DNA of 64,000 bases, taken from NCBI RefSeq assembly GCF_964340395.1, contig NC_135560.1, forward strand, positions 2,539,501-2,603,500, written 5' to 3'. The translations under genes and the position numbers were made by a program. The notes below the pieces were generated by a model. It made no database searches and was not told the DNA's origin. It saw nothing but the letters and a program-made list of their open reading frames with translations. Origin of the DNA: Glandiceps talaboti (taxonomy: Eukaryota; Hemichordata; Enteropneusta; Spengelidae). Shown here in pieces: positions 1 to 12,500 of the stretch; position 1 is the first letter of the stretch; every line of letters begins with the position of its first letter.

Positions 1-790
1 GGTAAACTAAGTTACTAACAACTCCAATATATTCAGATACCCAATGTATATGACTTGGTAAACTAAGTTACTAACATAACAACTCCAATATATTCAGATA
101 CCCAATGTATATGACTTGGTAAACTAAGTTACTAACATAACAACTCCAATATATTCAGATACCCAATGTATATGACTTGGTAAACTAAGTTACTGACATA
201 ACAACTCCAATATATTCAGATACCCAATGTATATGACTTGGTAAACTAAGTTACTAACATAACAACTCCAATATATTCAGATACCCAATGTATATGACTT
301 GGTAAACTAAGTTACTAACATAACAACTCCAATATATTCAGATACCCAATGTATATGACTTGGTAAACTAAGTTACTGACAACTCCAATATATTCAGATA
401 CCCAATGTATATGACTTGGTAAACTAAGTTACTGACAACTCCAATATTTTCAGATACCCAATGTATATGACTTGGTAAACTAAGTTACTGACAACTCTAA
501 TATATTCAGATACCCAATGTATATGACTTGGTAAACTAAGTTACTGACAACTCCAACATTTTCAGATACCCAATGTATATGACTTGGTAAACTAAGTTAC
601 TAACATAACAACTCCAATATATTCAGATACCCAATGTATATGACTTGGTAAACTAAGTTACTGACAACTCCAATATATTTAGATACCCAATGTATATGAC
701 TTGGTAAACTAAGTTACTGACAACTCCAATATATTCAGATACCCAATGTATATGACTTGGTAAACTAAGTTACTGACAACTCCAACATAC
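1..790. repeat. Minisatellite, 56/61-bp unit, about 13 copies
   Basis: Tandem units each contain GATACCCAATGTATATGACT followed by GGTAAACTAAGTTACT. Two length classes alternate, 56 bp and 61 bp, differing by a five-base insertion in the CTAACATAACAACT segment. The short form dominates to the right. The array starts before the window. It lies in the intron or region downstream of the last visible DENND4-like exon. Confidence 0.95.
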
Positions 791-1186
791 TGAGCAACAG
801 GTTTATCAATACATGAACAAGAACTATGTTGTAATATTAATGTTTTATTGTTTTCACTACATGGAATCTTTGATGGGTTAATTATTATATAAATTGGAGT
901 TGTTGTCAGTGGCCAAGTGGTGGATCATTAATTAAATTACCTATGTCTCACCATTACAGCATAGACAGTAACCCCTCCCCTGTTTATGATTGTAGCGGGT
1001 TTAAGCCTTAGTCTGGATTAGATAAAATTTATGACACTGTAAGTACCAAGAATGTCATTCACTTTGACTCTAACCAACAATACAGCTATTTCCATAACAT
1101 TCTGGATTTCTGCAGTCTGATACATGTATGCATAAAGAATTCCACACATTGTGTAACAGGTTTTTATGTTATTTCAAATGTCTTAC
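791..1186. other. Intron sequence, no recognisable element
   Basis: This is unique AT-rich sequence between the first minisatellite and the exon at 1187-1331. On the minus strand it is the start of the intron downstream of that exon. I see no further exon or open frame here. Confidence 0.5.
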
Positions 1187-1331
1187 CTCATCAGGGGGTT
1201 CTAGTTTATAAGATCCCATCACTATCAATCTCTCGAATGCAGTACGTAGTGCTTTTGTCTTGGAATGAGTTGATCTGACAAAGGCTGGAAGGTGAATAAA
1301 CCATACACTGAAGCTGTATCCTAGTAAACAT
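1187..1331 (-). CDS. DENND4-like internal exon 7 (PPR-like segment)
   Basis: The acceptor TTCTCTAG lies before position 1331 and the donor GAG|GTAAGA after 1187. The first base completes the AA|A lysine codon begun in the exon at 7452-7640, so the joined protein reads ..LWAKCLLGYSFSVWF. The 48 residues CLLGYSFSVW..HLPAFVRS..KALRTAFERL..YKLEPPDE correspond to the region where DENND4 proteins begin a PPR-like helical hairpin; the family continues with a VCYRVLMQLCG-like stretch after the PPDE motif, which would be the next exon, off-window to the left. It ends in phase 0. This is the most downstream visible exon. Confidence 0.8.
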
Positions 1332-1827
1332 CTAGAGAAAAATAGACCAACAAAATATTATAATCAAGTCTGAAATGCAAGTAACTCAGAGCAAAGATAA
1401 CTTGATAATATCTAGGTGAAATAACATAAAAATACAAATTATCATAACAATGAAACAGGACACAATAGAAAAGGGCAGAACTGTAACAATGGCTTTAATA
1501 AAATTAACTGTTTTTCTTAAGGTTTGTGAAACTACAGAAAAGAAGGGGATAATTTGTGTAGCAGATTTCTATACATTCCAAATCCTCACAAAATACCTGA
1601 TGGATTGTGGTAGAAATTTACCTTCACACTTCTCTTAATATAAACACTACTAAGTGAATAACTATTGTATTTGAACTAATTACTGGTTGGCTGTTCATTT
1701 CACTCAGTTTATTGTTAGTCAATATATTACATACTGTAAATCTTCATATGGTTTCCTACATTTGACATCAATACTACGTAACAGTAGTCTTCCTCTAAGC
1801 TAGTATCATCTGAGTTTAGTGTCTACA
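1332..1827. other. Intron sequence with a short chance ORF
   Basis: This is the intron upstream of exon 7 on the minus strand. It is AT-rich and unique. A 62-codon plus-strand open frame at 1450-1638 has no recognisable domain and no splice context, so I do not call it a gene. Confidence 0.5.
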
Positions 1828-2441
1828 CCTTGTACATACATACATACATACATACATACATACATACATACATACATACATACATACATACATACATACA
1901 TACATACATACATACATACATACATACATACATACATACATGCATACATGCATACATACATACATACATACATACATACATACATACATACATACATACA
2001 CATAGATACATAGATACATACATAGATACATACATACATACATACATACATACATACATACATACATGCATGCATGCATGCATGCATGCATGCATGCATG
2101 CATGCATGCATGCATGCATACATACATACATACATACATACATACATACATACATACATACATACATACATACATACATACATACATACATACATACATA
2201 CATACATACATACATACATACATGCATGCATACATACATACATACATACATACATACATACATACATACATACATACACATAGATACATAGATACATACA
2301 TAGATACATACATACATACATACATACATACAGACAGACAGACAGACATACATACATACATACATACATACATACATACATACATACATACATACATACA
2401 TAGATACATACATACATACATACATACATACATACATACAT

Positions 2442-2472
<31 letters not shown>

Positions 2473-2570
2473 TACATACATACATACATACATACATACA
2501 TACATACATACATACATACATACATACATACATACATACATACATACATACATACATACATGCATGCATG
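1828..2570. repeat. Compound tetranucleotide microsatellite (CATA)n with CATG, CAGA and CATAGATA blocks
   Basis: About 740 bp of CATA repeats. A self-complementary (GCAT)n block lies at about 2066-2118. CAGA blocks lie at about 2331-2349 and 2444-2472. A CATAGATACATAGATACA segment occurs at about 2001 and again 278 bp later, so the array itself was partly duplicated. The several 150-295 codon frames on both strands (Tyr-Ile-His-Thr or Cys-Met-Tyr-Val repeats) are artefacts of the period. Confidence 0.97.
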
Positions 2571-2574
2571 ATTG

Positions 2575-3107
2575 CTTGCATGCACGCATACACGCATACA
2601 CATACAATTACAAACACTTTCTGCACATTTCTTCTCTCTTAAACACCTAATCAAAACATCTACATTGTTTTTTCTGTATTTTGAAAAGTACATGAAATCC
2701 TTTGAAATTCAATATGTTTGCAAAGTTGCTTCATTTCTCAAATATGATAAAGAATCTTGTAGTTATCCAAGAGTAACAAATTAATTGGCTGGATATTATT
2801 ACAGTGTACATCCCTATTAGAATATCAACTGTGATTTACACATATGGCCTTTAGGTTATAGCAACTATACATACTCGATACAGTAGTGTTGTCATTGAAG
2901 TAAACAAGACAAGCTTAAACCTTTAGAGACACAAAACGTAACATGCCATTTACCTTGATTATTTGAATAAGACACACATTCTATTTCAAATGGCAGTAAC
3001 AATATTGACCCAGTATATTTGTTAACAAACCTTGATTTGTTTTAACAGTTACTTAAGACGTATAACATTAGCCAGTAAACCAGACTCCCTGTATTAGCCT
3101 GGCAGCC
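2575..3107. other. Intron sequence, nothing recognised
   Basis: This is unique AT-rich sequence between two arrays inside the DENND4-like intron 7452-1331. I see no element or exon. Confidence 0.45.
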
Positions 3108-3123
3108 ATGTACATCATACACC

Positions 3124-3650
3124 CTAAAGTTTCATGTGTACCTATCTCACAATGTCCTATTGGTACCATACACCCTACAGTTTCATGTGTACCTATCTCA
3201 CAATGTCCTATTGGTATCACACACCCTACAGTTTCATGTGTACCTATCTCACAATGTCCTATTGGTATCACACACCCTACAGTTTCATATCTCACAATGT
3301 CCTATTGGTATCACACACCCTACAGTTTCATGTGCACCTATCTCACAATGTCCTATTGGTATCACACACCCTACAGTTTCATGTGCACCTATCTCACAAT
3401 GTCCTATTGGTATCACACACCCTACAGTTTCATGTGTACCTATCTCACAATGTCCTATTGGTATCAAACACCCTACAGTTTCATGTGTACCTATCTCACA
3501 ATGTCCTATTGGTATCACACACCCTACAGTTTCATGTGTACCTGTCTCACAATGTCCTATTGGTATCACACACCCTACAGTTTCATGTGTACCTGTCTCA
3601 CAATGTCCTATTGGTATCACACACCCTACAGTTTCATGTGTACCTGTCAA
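3124..3650. repeat. Minisatellite, 51-bp unit, about 10 copies
   Basis: The unit contains ATCTCACAATGTCCTATTGG and CACCCTACAGTTTCATGTG. One copy near 3288 is shortened. Because 51 bp is 17 codons, frames stay open on both strands (up to 195 codons). These are not genes. Confidence 0.95.
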
Positions 3651-3745
3651 ATGTCCGATTGCACATTTTTCTTAAAACACAGCCAACAAAGTTGATAGGA
3701 CATATAAATAATTGCTGATACTTTTTGGTTTGTAATATGAAGTTG

Positions 3746-6700
3746 TAGTAGTTGAAGCCATGCTATCTTACTAGCCTAGTAGTTGAAGCTATGCTAGCTG
3801 ACTAGCCTAGTTGTTGAAGCCATGCTATCTGACTAGCCTAGTTGTTGAAGCCATGCTATCTTACTAGCCTAGTAGTTGAAGCCATGCTATCTTACTAGCC
3901 TAGTAGTTGAAGCTATGCTATCAGACTAGCCTAATAATTGAAGCCATGCTATCTGACTAGCCTAGTTGTTGAAGCCATGCTATCTTACTAGCCTAGTAGT
4001 TGAAGCCATGCTATCTGACTAGCCTAGTAGTTGAAGCCATGCTATCTTACTAGCCTAGTAATTGAAGGCATGCTATCTTACTAGCCTAGTAGTTGAAGCC
4101 ATGCTATCTTACTAGCCTAGTAGTTGAAGCCATGCTATCTTACTAGCCTAGTAGTTGAAGCCATGCTATCTTACTAGCCTAGTAATTGAAGCCATGCTAT
4201 CTTACTAGCCTAGTAGTTGAAGCCATGCTATCTTACTAGCCTAGTAGTTGAAGGCATGCTATCTTACTAGCCTAGTAGTTGAAGCCATGCTATCTTACTA
4301 GCCTAGTTGTTGAAGCCATGCTATCTTACTAGCCTAGTAGTTGAAGGCATGCTATCTTACTAGCCTAGTAGTTGAAGGCATGCTATCTTACTAGCCTAGT
4401 AGTTGAAGCCATGCTATCTTACTAGCCTAGTAGTTGAAGCCATGCTATCTTACCAGCCTAGTAGTTGAAGCCATGCTATCTGACTAGCCTAGTAATTGAA
4501 GGCATGCTATCTGACTAGCCTAGTTGTTGAAGCCATGCTATCTTACTAGCCTAGTAGTTGAAGCCATGCTATCTTACTAGCCTAGTAGTTGAAGCCATGC
4601 TATCTTACTAGCCTAGTAGTTGAAGCCATGCTATCTTACTAGCCTAGTAGTTGAAGCCATGCTATCTGACTAGCCTAGTTGTTGAAGCCATGCTATCTTA
4701 CTAGCCTAGTTGTTGAAGCCATGCTATCTGACTAGCCTAGTAGTTGAAGCCATGCTATCTTACTAGCCTAGTAGTTGAAGCCATGCTATCTTACTAGCCT
4801 AGTAGTTGAAGCCATGCTATCTTACTAGCCTAGTAATTGAAGGCATGCTATCTTACTAGCCTAGTAGTTGAAGCCATGCTATCTGACTAGCCTAGTAGTT
4901 GAAGCCATGCTATCTTACTAGCCTAGTTGTTGAAGCCATGCTATCTGACTAGCCTAGTAGTTGAAGCCATGCTATCTTACTAGCCTAGTAGTTGAAGCCA
5001 TGCTATCTTTAATACTAGCCTAGTAGTTGAAGCCATGCTATCTTACTAGCCTAGTAGTTGAAGCCATGCTATCTGACTAGCCTAGTAGTTGAAGCCATGC
5101 TATCTTACTAGCCTAGTAGTTGAAGGCATGCTATCTTACTAGCCTAGTAGTTGAAGCTATGCTATCTTACTAGCCTAGTAATTGAAGCCATGCTATCTTA
5201 CTAGCCTAGTAGTTGAAGCCATGCTATCTTACTAGCCTAGTAGTTGAAGCCATGCTATCTTACTAGCCTAGTAGTTGAAGGCATGCTATCTTACTAGCCT
5301 AGTAGTTGAAGGCATGCTATCTTACTAGCCTAGTAATTGAAGCCATGCTATCTTACTAGCCTAGTAGTTGAAGCCATGCTATCTTACTAGCCTAGTAGTT
5401 GAAGCCATGCTATCTTACTAGCCTAGTAGTTGAAGCCATGATATCTTACTAGCCTAGTAGTTGAAGGCATGCTATCTTTAATACTAGCCTAGTAGTTGAA
5501 GCCATGCTATCTTACTAGCCTAGTAGTTGAAGCCATGCTATCTTACTAGCCTAGTAGTTGAAGCCATGCTATCTTACTAGCCTAGTAGTTGAAGCCATGC
5601 TATCTTACTAGCCTAGTAATTGAAGCCATGCTATCTTACTAGCCTAGTAATAATTGAAGCCATGCTATCTTACTAGCCTAGTAATTGAAGCCATGCTATC
5701 TTACTAGCCTAGTAGTTGAAGCCATGCTATCTTACTAGCCCAGTAATTGAAGGCATGCTATCTTACTAGCCTAGTAGTTGAAGCCATGCTATCTTACTAG
5801 CCTAGTAGTTGAAGGCATGCTATTTTACTAGCCTAGTAATTGAAGGCATGCTATCTGACTAGCCTAGTAGTTGAAGGCATGCTATCTTACTAGCCTAGTA
5901 GTTGAAGCCATGCTATCTTACTAGCCTAGTAATTGAAGGCATGCTATCTTACTAGTCTAGTAGTTGAAGCCATGCTATCTTACTAGCCTAGTAATTGAAG
6001 CCATGCTATCTTAGTAGCCTAGTAATTGAAGGCATGCTATCTTACTAGCCTAGTAATTGAAGCCATGCTATCTGACTAGCCTAGTAGTTGAAGCCATGCT
6101 ATCTTACTAGCCTAGTAGTTGAAGCCATGCTATCTTACTAGCCTAGTAGTTGAAGCCATGCAATCTTACTAGCCTAGTAGTTGAAGCCATGCTATCTTAC
6201 TAGCCTAGTAATTGAAGCTATGCTATCTTACTAGCCTAGTAGTTGAAGCCATGCTATCTTACTAGCCTAGTTGTTGAAGCCATGCTATCTTACTAGCCTA
6301 GTAGTTGAAGCCATGCTATCTTACTAGCCTAGTAATTGAAGCCATGCTATCTTACTAGTCTAGTAGTTGAAGGCATGCTATCTTACTAGCCTAGTAATTG
6401 AAGCCATGCTATCTGACTTGCCTAGTTGTTGAAGCCATGCTATCTTACTAGCCTAGTAGTTGAAGCCATGCTATCTTACTAGCCTAGTAATTGAAGCCAT
6501 GCTATCTTACTAGCCTAGTAGTTGAAGCCATGCTATCTTACTAGCCTAGTAGTTGAAGGCATGCTATCTTACTAGCCTAGTAGTTGAAGCCATGCTATCT
6601 TACTAGCCTAGTTGTTGAAGCCATGCTATCTTACTAGCCTAGTAGTTGAAGCCATGCTATCTTACTAGCCTAGTAGTTGAAGCCATGCTATCTTACTAGC

Positions 6701-7389
6701 CTAGTAGTTGAAGGCATGCTATCTTACCAGCCTAGTAGTTGAAGGCATGCTATCTTACTAGCCTAGTAATTGAAGGCATGCTATCTTACTAGCCTAGTAG
6801 TTGAAGCCATGCTATCTTACTAGCCTAGTAGTTGAAGCCATGCAATCTTACTAGCCTAGTAGTTGAAGCCATGCTATCTTTAATACTAGCCTAGTAATTG
6901 AAGCCATGCTATCTTACTAGCCTAGTAGTTGAAGGCATGCTATCTTACTAGCCTAGTAATTGAAGGCATGCTATCTTACTAGCCTAGTAGTTGAAGTCAT
7001 GCTATCTTACTAGCCTAGTAGTTGAAGGCATGCTATCTTACTAGCCTAGTAGTTGAAGGCATGCTATCTTACTAGCCTAGTAGTTGAAGCCATGCTATCT
7101 TACTAGCCTAGTAGTTGAAGCCATGCTATCTTACTAGCCTAGTAGTTGAAGCCATGCTATCTTACTAGCCTAGTAGTTGAAGCCATGCTATCTTACTAGC
7201 CTAGTAGTTGAAGCCATGCTATCTTACTAGCCTAGTAGTTGAAGGCATGCTATCTTTAATACTAGCCTAGTAGTTGAAGCCATGCTATCTTACTAGCCTA
7301 GTAGTTGAAGGCATGCTATCTTTAATACTAGCCTAGTAGTTGAAGGCATGCTATCTTACTAGCCTAGTAGTTGAAGCCATGCTATCTTA
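3746..7389. repeat. Minisatellite, 31-bp unit, about 117 copies
   Basis: The unit is TAGTTGAAGCCATGCTATCT followed by TACTAGCCTAG. Common variants are GGCATGC for GCCATGC, AATTGAAG for AGTTGAAG, TGACTAG for TTACTAG, and a longer TCTTTAATACTAG junction. It fills more than half of the intron between DENND4-like exons 6 and 7 and ends about 60 bp from exon 6. The 31-bp period is not a multiple of three, so no long ORFs arise. Confidence 0.97.
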
Positions 7390-7451
7390 ATATGCCAAAT
7401 GTCGCCATGTACACTTGAATCAAAACAAATTTGTACTGAGAAGTGACTTAC

Positions 7452-7640
7452 TTGGCCCAAAGTTTTGGGTTGGATGCATTCTTCTTGGCACTTTGCTGTG
7501 CCAGTTTGACTTCTTGCTTGGTTCGTCTTATCATAGGACTGCTTGGTATACTAGATCTACTGACTGCTTTATGTACAGCTAAATTCTGCATGGCACAAAG
7601 TTCAAATAACTCTTTCTTGAGCTCAGGAAATACAGTATAC
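7452..7640 (-). CDS. DENND4-like internal exon 6 (basic linker)
   Basis: The acceptor ATATTACAG lies before 7640 and the donor CCAA|GTAAGT after 7452. The 189 nt enter with one base completing AG|G (Arg) and leave with two bases (AA|A, Lys). Encoded residues include YTVFPELKKELFEL, then AVSRSSIPSSPMIRR, then TKQEVKLAQQSAKK and NASNPKLWA. The SSP-hydrophobic-RRTKQE motif followed by an LWAK-C stretch matches the linker before the PPR-like region of DENND4 proteins, to the best of my recall. A serine-rich, basic segment like this is usually a flexible, phosphorylatable linker (inference). Confidence 0.82.
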
Positions 7641-7704
7641 CTGTAATATATACAAATAATATACAAATAAGGTACTTGACAACAGTGTGTTTGCTAACAG
7701 TTGA

Positions 7705-8048
7705 GAACCCTGGTAAATGAGAAAGGAGAACTCTGGTAACAGAAAGGAGAACTCTGGTAACAGAAAGGAGAACCCTGGTAACTTAAAGGAGAACCCTGGT
7801 AACTGCAAGGAGAACCCTGGTAACTGAGAAAGGAGAACCCTGGTAACAGTAACTGAAAGGAGAACCCTGGTAACTGAAAGGAGAACCCTTGTAACTGAGA
7901 AAGGAGAACCCTGGAAACTGAGAAAGGAGAACCCTGGTAACAGAAAGGAGAACCCTGGTAACAGAAAGGAGAACCCTGGTAACTGAGAAATGAGAACCCT
8001 GGTAACAGAAAGGAGAACCCTGGTAACAGAAAGGAGAACCCTGGTAAC
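7705..8048. repeat. Minisatellite, 21-24 bp unit, about 16 copies
   Basis: The unit is GAGAACCCTGGTAACAGAAA G with variants CTGAAAG and CTGAGAAAG. The same core in single copy, GGGAACCCCGGTAACAGAAA, lies at 24011, and related GGGAACCC or GGAACACTGGTAAAA motifs lie at about 9376 and 9420. The array therefore looks like a local amplification of a dispersed sequence. Minus-strand frames of Leu-Pro-Gly-Phe-Ser repeats are not genes. Confidence 0.93.
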
Positions 8049-8520
8049 AAAAAATAGCACAAATATTGCTTTGTCACACAACTTCATGTTCAGGCAATGA
8101 TAGATATATAATTTTTGAAGATTTAAAGTTGTAACCAAAATAAAAATTGTGTAACTAATTTGCATACTAACACATCAAGCCATCCTATGTTGGAAGTGTA
8201 CTTAATCAAGACAAGTATAGCAACACACTATTTAATCAAATTTTAAAGTGATTGATGTGTCTACAAGTTTTAACTACTTCTTTATTTTTTTTAAAAATCA
8301 ATCTGGAACTAAATCATACCAATGTAACAGGTTTAACTTTCTTGGTTGTCTTATTGTAATTAAATGGCAGCTACATTCAGTTTATACCTGTAGGTGATGA
8401 AACAGCTGTCTTACAACATATTACATAATCGAGTCAGTAAAGTAAACATTATAGCTAATTAACAATATACTGTTCTCAGCTAATGAGGACATATCTACAC
8501 ATTCTCAACAAAGTTAGTAA
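8049..8520. other. Intron sequence, nothing recognised
   Basis: This is unique AT-rich sequence in the large DENND4-like intron. I see no exon or mobile element. Confidence 0.4.
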
Positions 8521-9365
8521 GCTCAATCTAGTGTGCAATTTCAAAGTTGAAGATTTTTGAGGAAAGCATACATTTCTTTTTACCTAATTTGCAGATCACT
8601 AATGAGATCACCATGTGCTTGAGATTTCTGCACATACAGATCCCTACATTCCCATGAAATTCAAGCTTAATCTGCTGGTTATTTGCAAGTGAAAAATGAT
8701 TAACCAAAAACACAATTTTTAGACTTTATTTGCATTTCACAAATTTTTTATACATTATTTGCATATCACTCATAGTATCAACATGTTATGATTATTCCAT
8801 AGAATAACACTTCTAGAAACATCTCACAAAATTTCAGACTCATTCACCAAGTATTTTTTGAGATATAAGTTTTTGACTAAAATTCTCATTTTTACACCTA
8901 AATTGCATATCATTGATTAGATCATTATGTGCTTAATATTTTGTCATCTATACACCCCTAGATGCATCCCCATTAAATTTCAGCCCAATCTACTCAGTAG
9001 TTTTGAATTACTTTGGACCAAAAAGACAAATTTGCATATTACTGATGGCATCACCATGTTGTGAACAATTCTTAAGCTGAACACCATAAGAATGTTCCCA
9101 CCAAATTTTAGACTTATTTGCCCTGAAGTTTTTGAGTTTTAAGTTTTTTGACCAAAAATCATTTACCCAAATCACACACCGGTGGCAAGATCATTTTGAT
9201 TTGAATAATTTCCCAACTAGACACCTGAGGTAATACACCCACAAAATATTATGGCAATCAATCTGGTGGTTTATGACTTTAAGTTGTTTACAGACACACA
9301 GACACACAGACACGCATACAGACACTTTGCCATGCCCACAGCACTACTGAACCTAAGTAGTCCAG
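8521..9365 (-). repeat. Unclassified interspersed repeat, copy A
   Basis: It consists of diverged internal subrepeats of roughly 170-200 bp, each with TTTGCATATCACTGAT-like, AAATTTCAGNCYNAT-like and TTTTGAGATATAAGTTTTTG-like segments. It closes with ACAGACACACAGACAC and CACTTTGCCATGCCC. Its reverse complement matches 38880-39460. I see no coding capacity. It could be a non-autonomous transposon or dispersed satellite; I cannot assign a family. Confidence 0.7.
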
Positions 9366-9514
9366 TTGTGCTAAAAAGGGAACCCTGCATGCACAAATAG
9401 TAACCATGCTAGCAAAAAGGGGAACACTGGTAAAATTTGCAGTTTCTCATTCCTAGTAACATTATAGATGAGTTGAAACCTCCCAACAGATTGTGAACAA
9501 AAATATTGAATTGT

Positions 9515-12500
9515 GTCAGCAACTAGTAGTCCTGTATTTGACATTGTGTCAGCTAGTAGTAGTCCTGTATTTGACACTGTGTCAGCTAGTAGTAGTCCTG
9601 TATTTGACACTGTGTCAGCTAGTAGTAGTCCTGTATTTGACACTGTGTCAACTAGTAGTAGTCATGTATTTGACATTGTGTCAGCTAGTAGTAGTCCTGT
9701 ATTTGACATTGTGTCAGCTAGTAGTAGTCCTGTATTTGACACTGTGTCAGCTAGTAGTAGTCCTGTATTTGATACTGTGTCAGCTAGTAGTAGTCCTGTA
9801 TTTGACATTGTGTCAGCTAGTAGTAGTCCTGTATTTGACATTGTGTCAGCTAGTAGTAGTCCTGTATTTGATATTGTGTCAGCTAGTAGTAGTCCTGTAT
9901 TTGACATTGTGTCAGCTAGTAGTAGTCCTGTATTTGACATTGTGTCAGCTAGTAGTAGTCCTGTATTTGACATTGTGTCAGCTAGTAGTAGTCCTGTATT
10001 TGACATTGTGTCAGCTAGTAGTAGTCCTGTATTTGATATTGTGTCAGCTAGTAGTAGTCCTGTATTTGACATTGTGTCAGCTAGTAGTAGTCCTGTATTT
10101 GACATTGTGTAAGCTAGTAGTAGTCCTGTATTTGATATTGTGTCAGCTAGTAGTAGTCCTGTATTTGACATTGTGTCAGCTAGTAGTAGTCCTGTATTTG
10201 ATATTGTGTAAGCTAGTAATAGTCCTGTATTTGATATTGTGTCAGCTAGTAGTAGTCCTGTATTTGATACTGTGTAAGCTAGTAGTAGTCCTATATTTGA
10301 CATTGTGTAAGCTAGTAGTAGTCCTGTATTTGACAGTGTCAGTTAGTAGTAGTCCTGTATTTGATATTGTGTCAGCTAGTAGTAGTCCTGTATTTGACAT
10401 TGTGTCAGCTAGTAGTAGTCCTGTATTTGACATTGTGTCAGCTAGTAGTAGTCCTGTATTTGATATTGTGTCAGCTAGTAGTAGTCCTGTATTTGACATT
10501 GTGTCAGCTAGTAGTAGTCCTGTATTTGACATTGTGTCAGCTAGTAGTAGTCCTGTATTTGATATTGTGTAAGCTAGTAGTAGTCCTGTATTTGACACTG
10601 TGTCAGCTAGTAGTAGTCCTGTATTTGACATTGTGTCAGCTAGTAGTAGTCCTGTATTTGACATTGTGTCAGCTAGTAGTAGTCCTGTATTTGACATTGT
10701 GTCAGCTAGTAGTAGTCCTGTATTTGACATTGTGTCAGCTAGTAGTAGTCCTGTATTTGACATTGTGTCAGCTAGTAGTAGTCCTGTATTTGACAGTGTC
10801 AGCTAGTAGTAGTCCTGTATTTGACAGTGTCAGCTAGTAGTAGTCCTGTATTTGATATTGTGTAAGCTAGTAGTAGTCCTGTATTTGATATTGTGTCAGC
10901 TAGTAGTAGTCCTGTATTTGACATTGTGTCAGCTAGTAGTAGTCCTGTATTTGACACTGTGTCAGCTAGTAGTAGTCCTGTATTTGACAGTGTCAGCTAG
11001 TAGTAGTCCTGTATTTGACAGTGTCAGCTAGTAGTAGTCCTGTATTTGACAGTGTCAGCTAGTAGTAGTCCTGTATTTGATATTGTGTAAGCTAGTAGTA
11101 GTCCTGTATTTGATATTGTGTCAGCTAGTAGTAGTCCTGTATTTGACATTGTGTCAGCTAGTAGTAGTCCTGTATTTGACATTGTGTCAGCTAGTAGTAG
11201 TCCTGTATTTGATATTGTGTAAGCTAGTAGTAGTCCTGTATTTGACATTGTGTCAGCTAGTAGTAGTCCTGTATTTGACATTGTGTCAGCTAGTAGTAGT
11301 CCTGTATTTGACACTGTGTCAGCTAGTAGTAGTCCTGTATTTGACATTGTGTAAGCTAGTAGTAGTCCTGTATTTGATATTGTGTCAGCTAGTAGTAGTC
11401 CTGTATTTGACACTGTGTCAGCTAGTAGTAGTCCTGTATTTGACATTGTGTCAGCTAGTAGTAGTCCTGTATTTGACATTGTGTCAGCTAGTAGTAGTCC
11501 TGTATTTGACATTGTGTCAGCTAGTAGTAGTCCTGTATTTGATATTGTGTAAGCTAGTAGTAGTCCTGTATTTGACACTGTGTCAGCTAGTAGTAGTCCT
11601 GTATTTGACATTGTGTCAGCTAGTAGTAGTCCTGTATTTGACACTGTGTTAGCTAGTAGTAGTCCAGTATTTGACATTGTGTCAGCTAGTAGTAGTCCTG
11701 TATTTGACACTGTGTCAGCTAGTAGTAGTCCTGTATTTGACAGTGTCAGCTAGTAGTAGTCCTGTATTTGATATTGTGTCAGCTAGTAGTAGTCCTGTAT
11801 TTGACATTGTGTAAGCTAGTAGTAGTCCTGTATTTGACACTGTGTCAGCTAGTAGTAGTCCTGTATTTGATATTGTGTAAGCTAGTAGTAGTCCTGTATT
11901 TGACACTGTGTCAGCTAGTAGTAGTCCTGTATTTGACATTGTGTCAGCTAGTAGTAGTCCTGTATTTGATATTGTGTCAGCTAGTAGTAGTCCTGTATTT
12001 GACATTGTGTCAGCTAGTAGTAGTCCTGTATTTGATATTGTGTCAGCTAGTAGAAGTCCTGTATTTGACATTGTGTCAGCTAGTAGTAGTCCTGTATTTG
12101 ATACTGTGTCAGCTAGTAGTAGTCCTGTATTTGATATTGTGTCAGCTAGTAGTAGTCCTGTATTTGACATTGTGTCAGCTAGTAGTAGTCCTGTATTTGA
12201 CATTGTGTCAGCTAGTAGTAGTCCTGTATTTGACATTGTGTCAGCTAGTAGTAGTCCTGTATTTGATATTGTGTCAGCTAGTAGTAGTCCTGTATTTGAT
12301 ATTGTGTCAGCTAGTAGTAGTCCTGTATTTGATATTGTGTCAGCTAGTAGTAGTCCTGTATTTGACACTGTGTCAGCTAGTAGTAGTCCTGTATTTGACA
12401 TTGTGTCAGCTAGTAGTAGTCCTGTATTTGATATTGTGTCAGCTAGTAGTAGTCCTGTATTTGATATTGTGTCAGCTAGTAGTAGTCCTGTATTTGATAT

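Noticed and set aside
1450-1638. 62-codon plus ORF
   Set aside because: Short, AT-rich, no domain and lies in an intron of the opposite-strand gene.
1806-2693. 295-codon minus-strand ORF rich in Cys-Met-Tyr-Val and overlapping frames
   Set aside because: CATA microsatellite read through in every frame.
3068-3718. Overlapping ORFs of 75-195 codons on both strands
   Set aside because: 51-bp tandem unit, a multiple of three.
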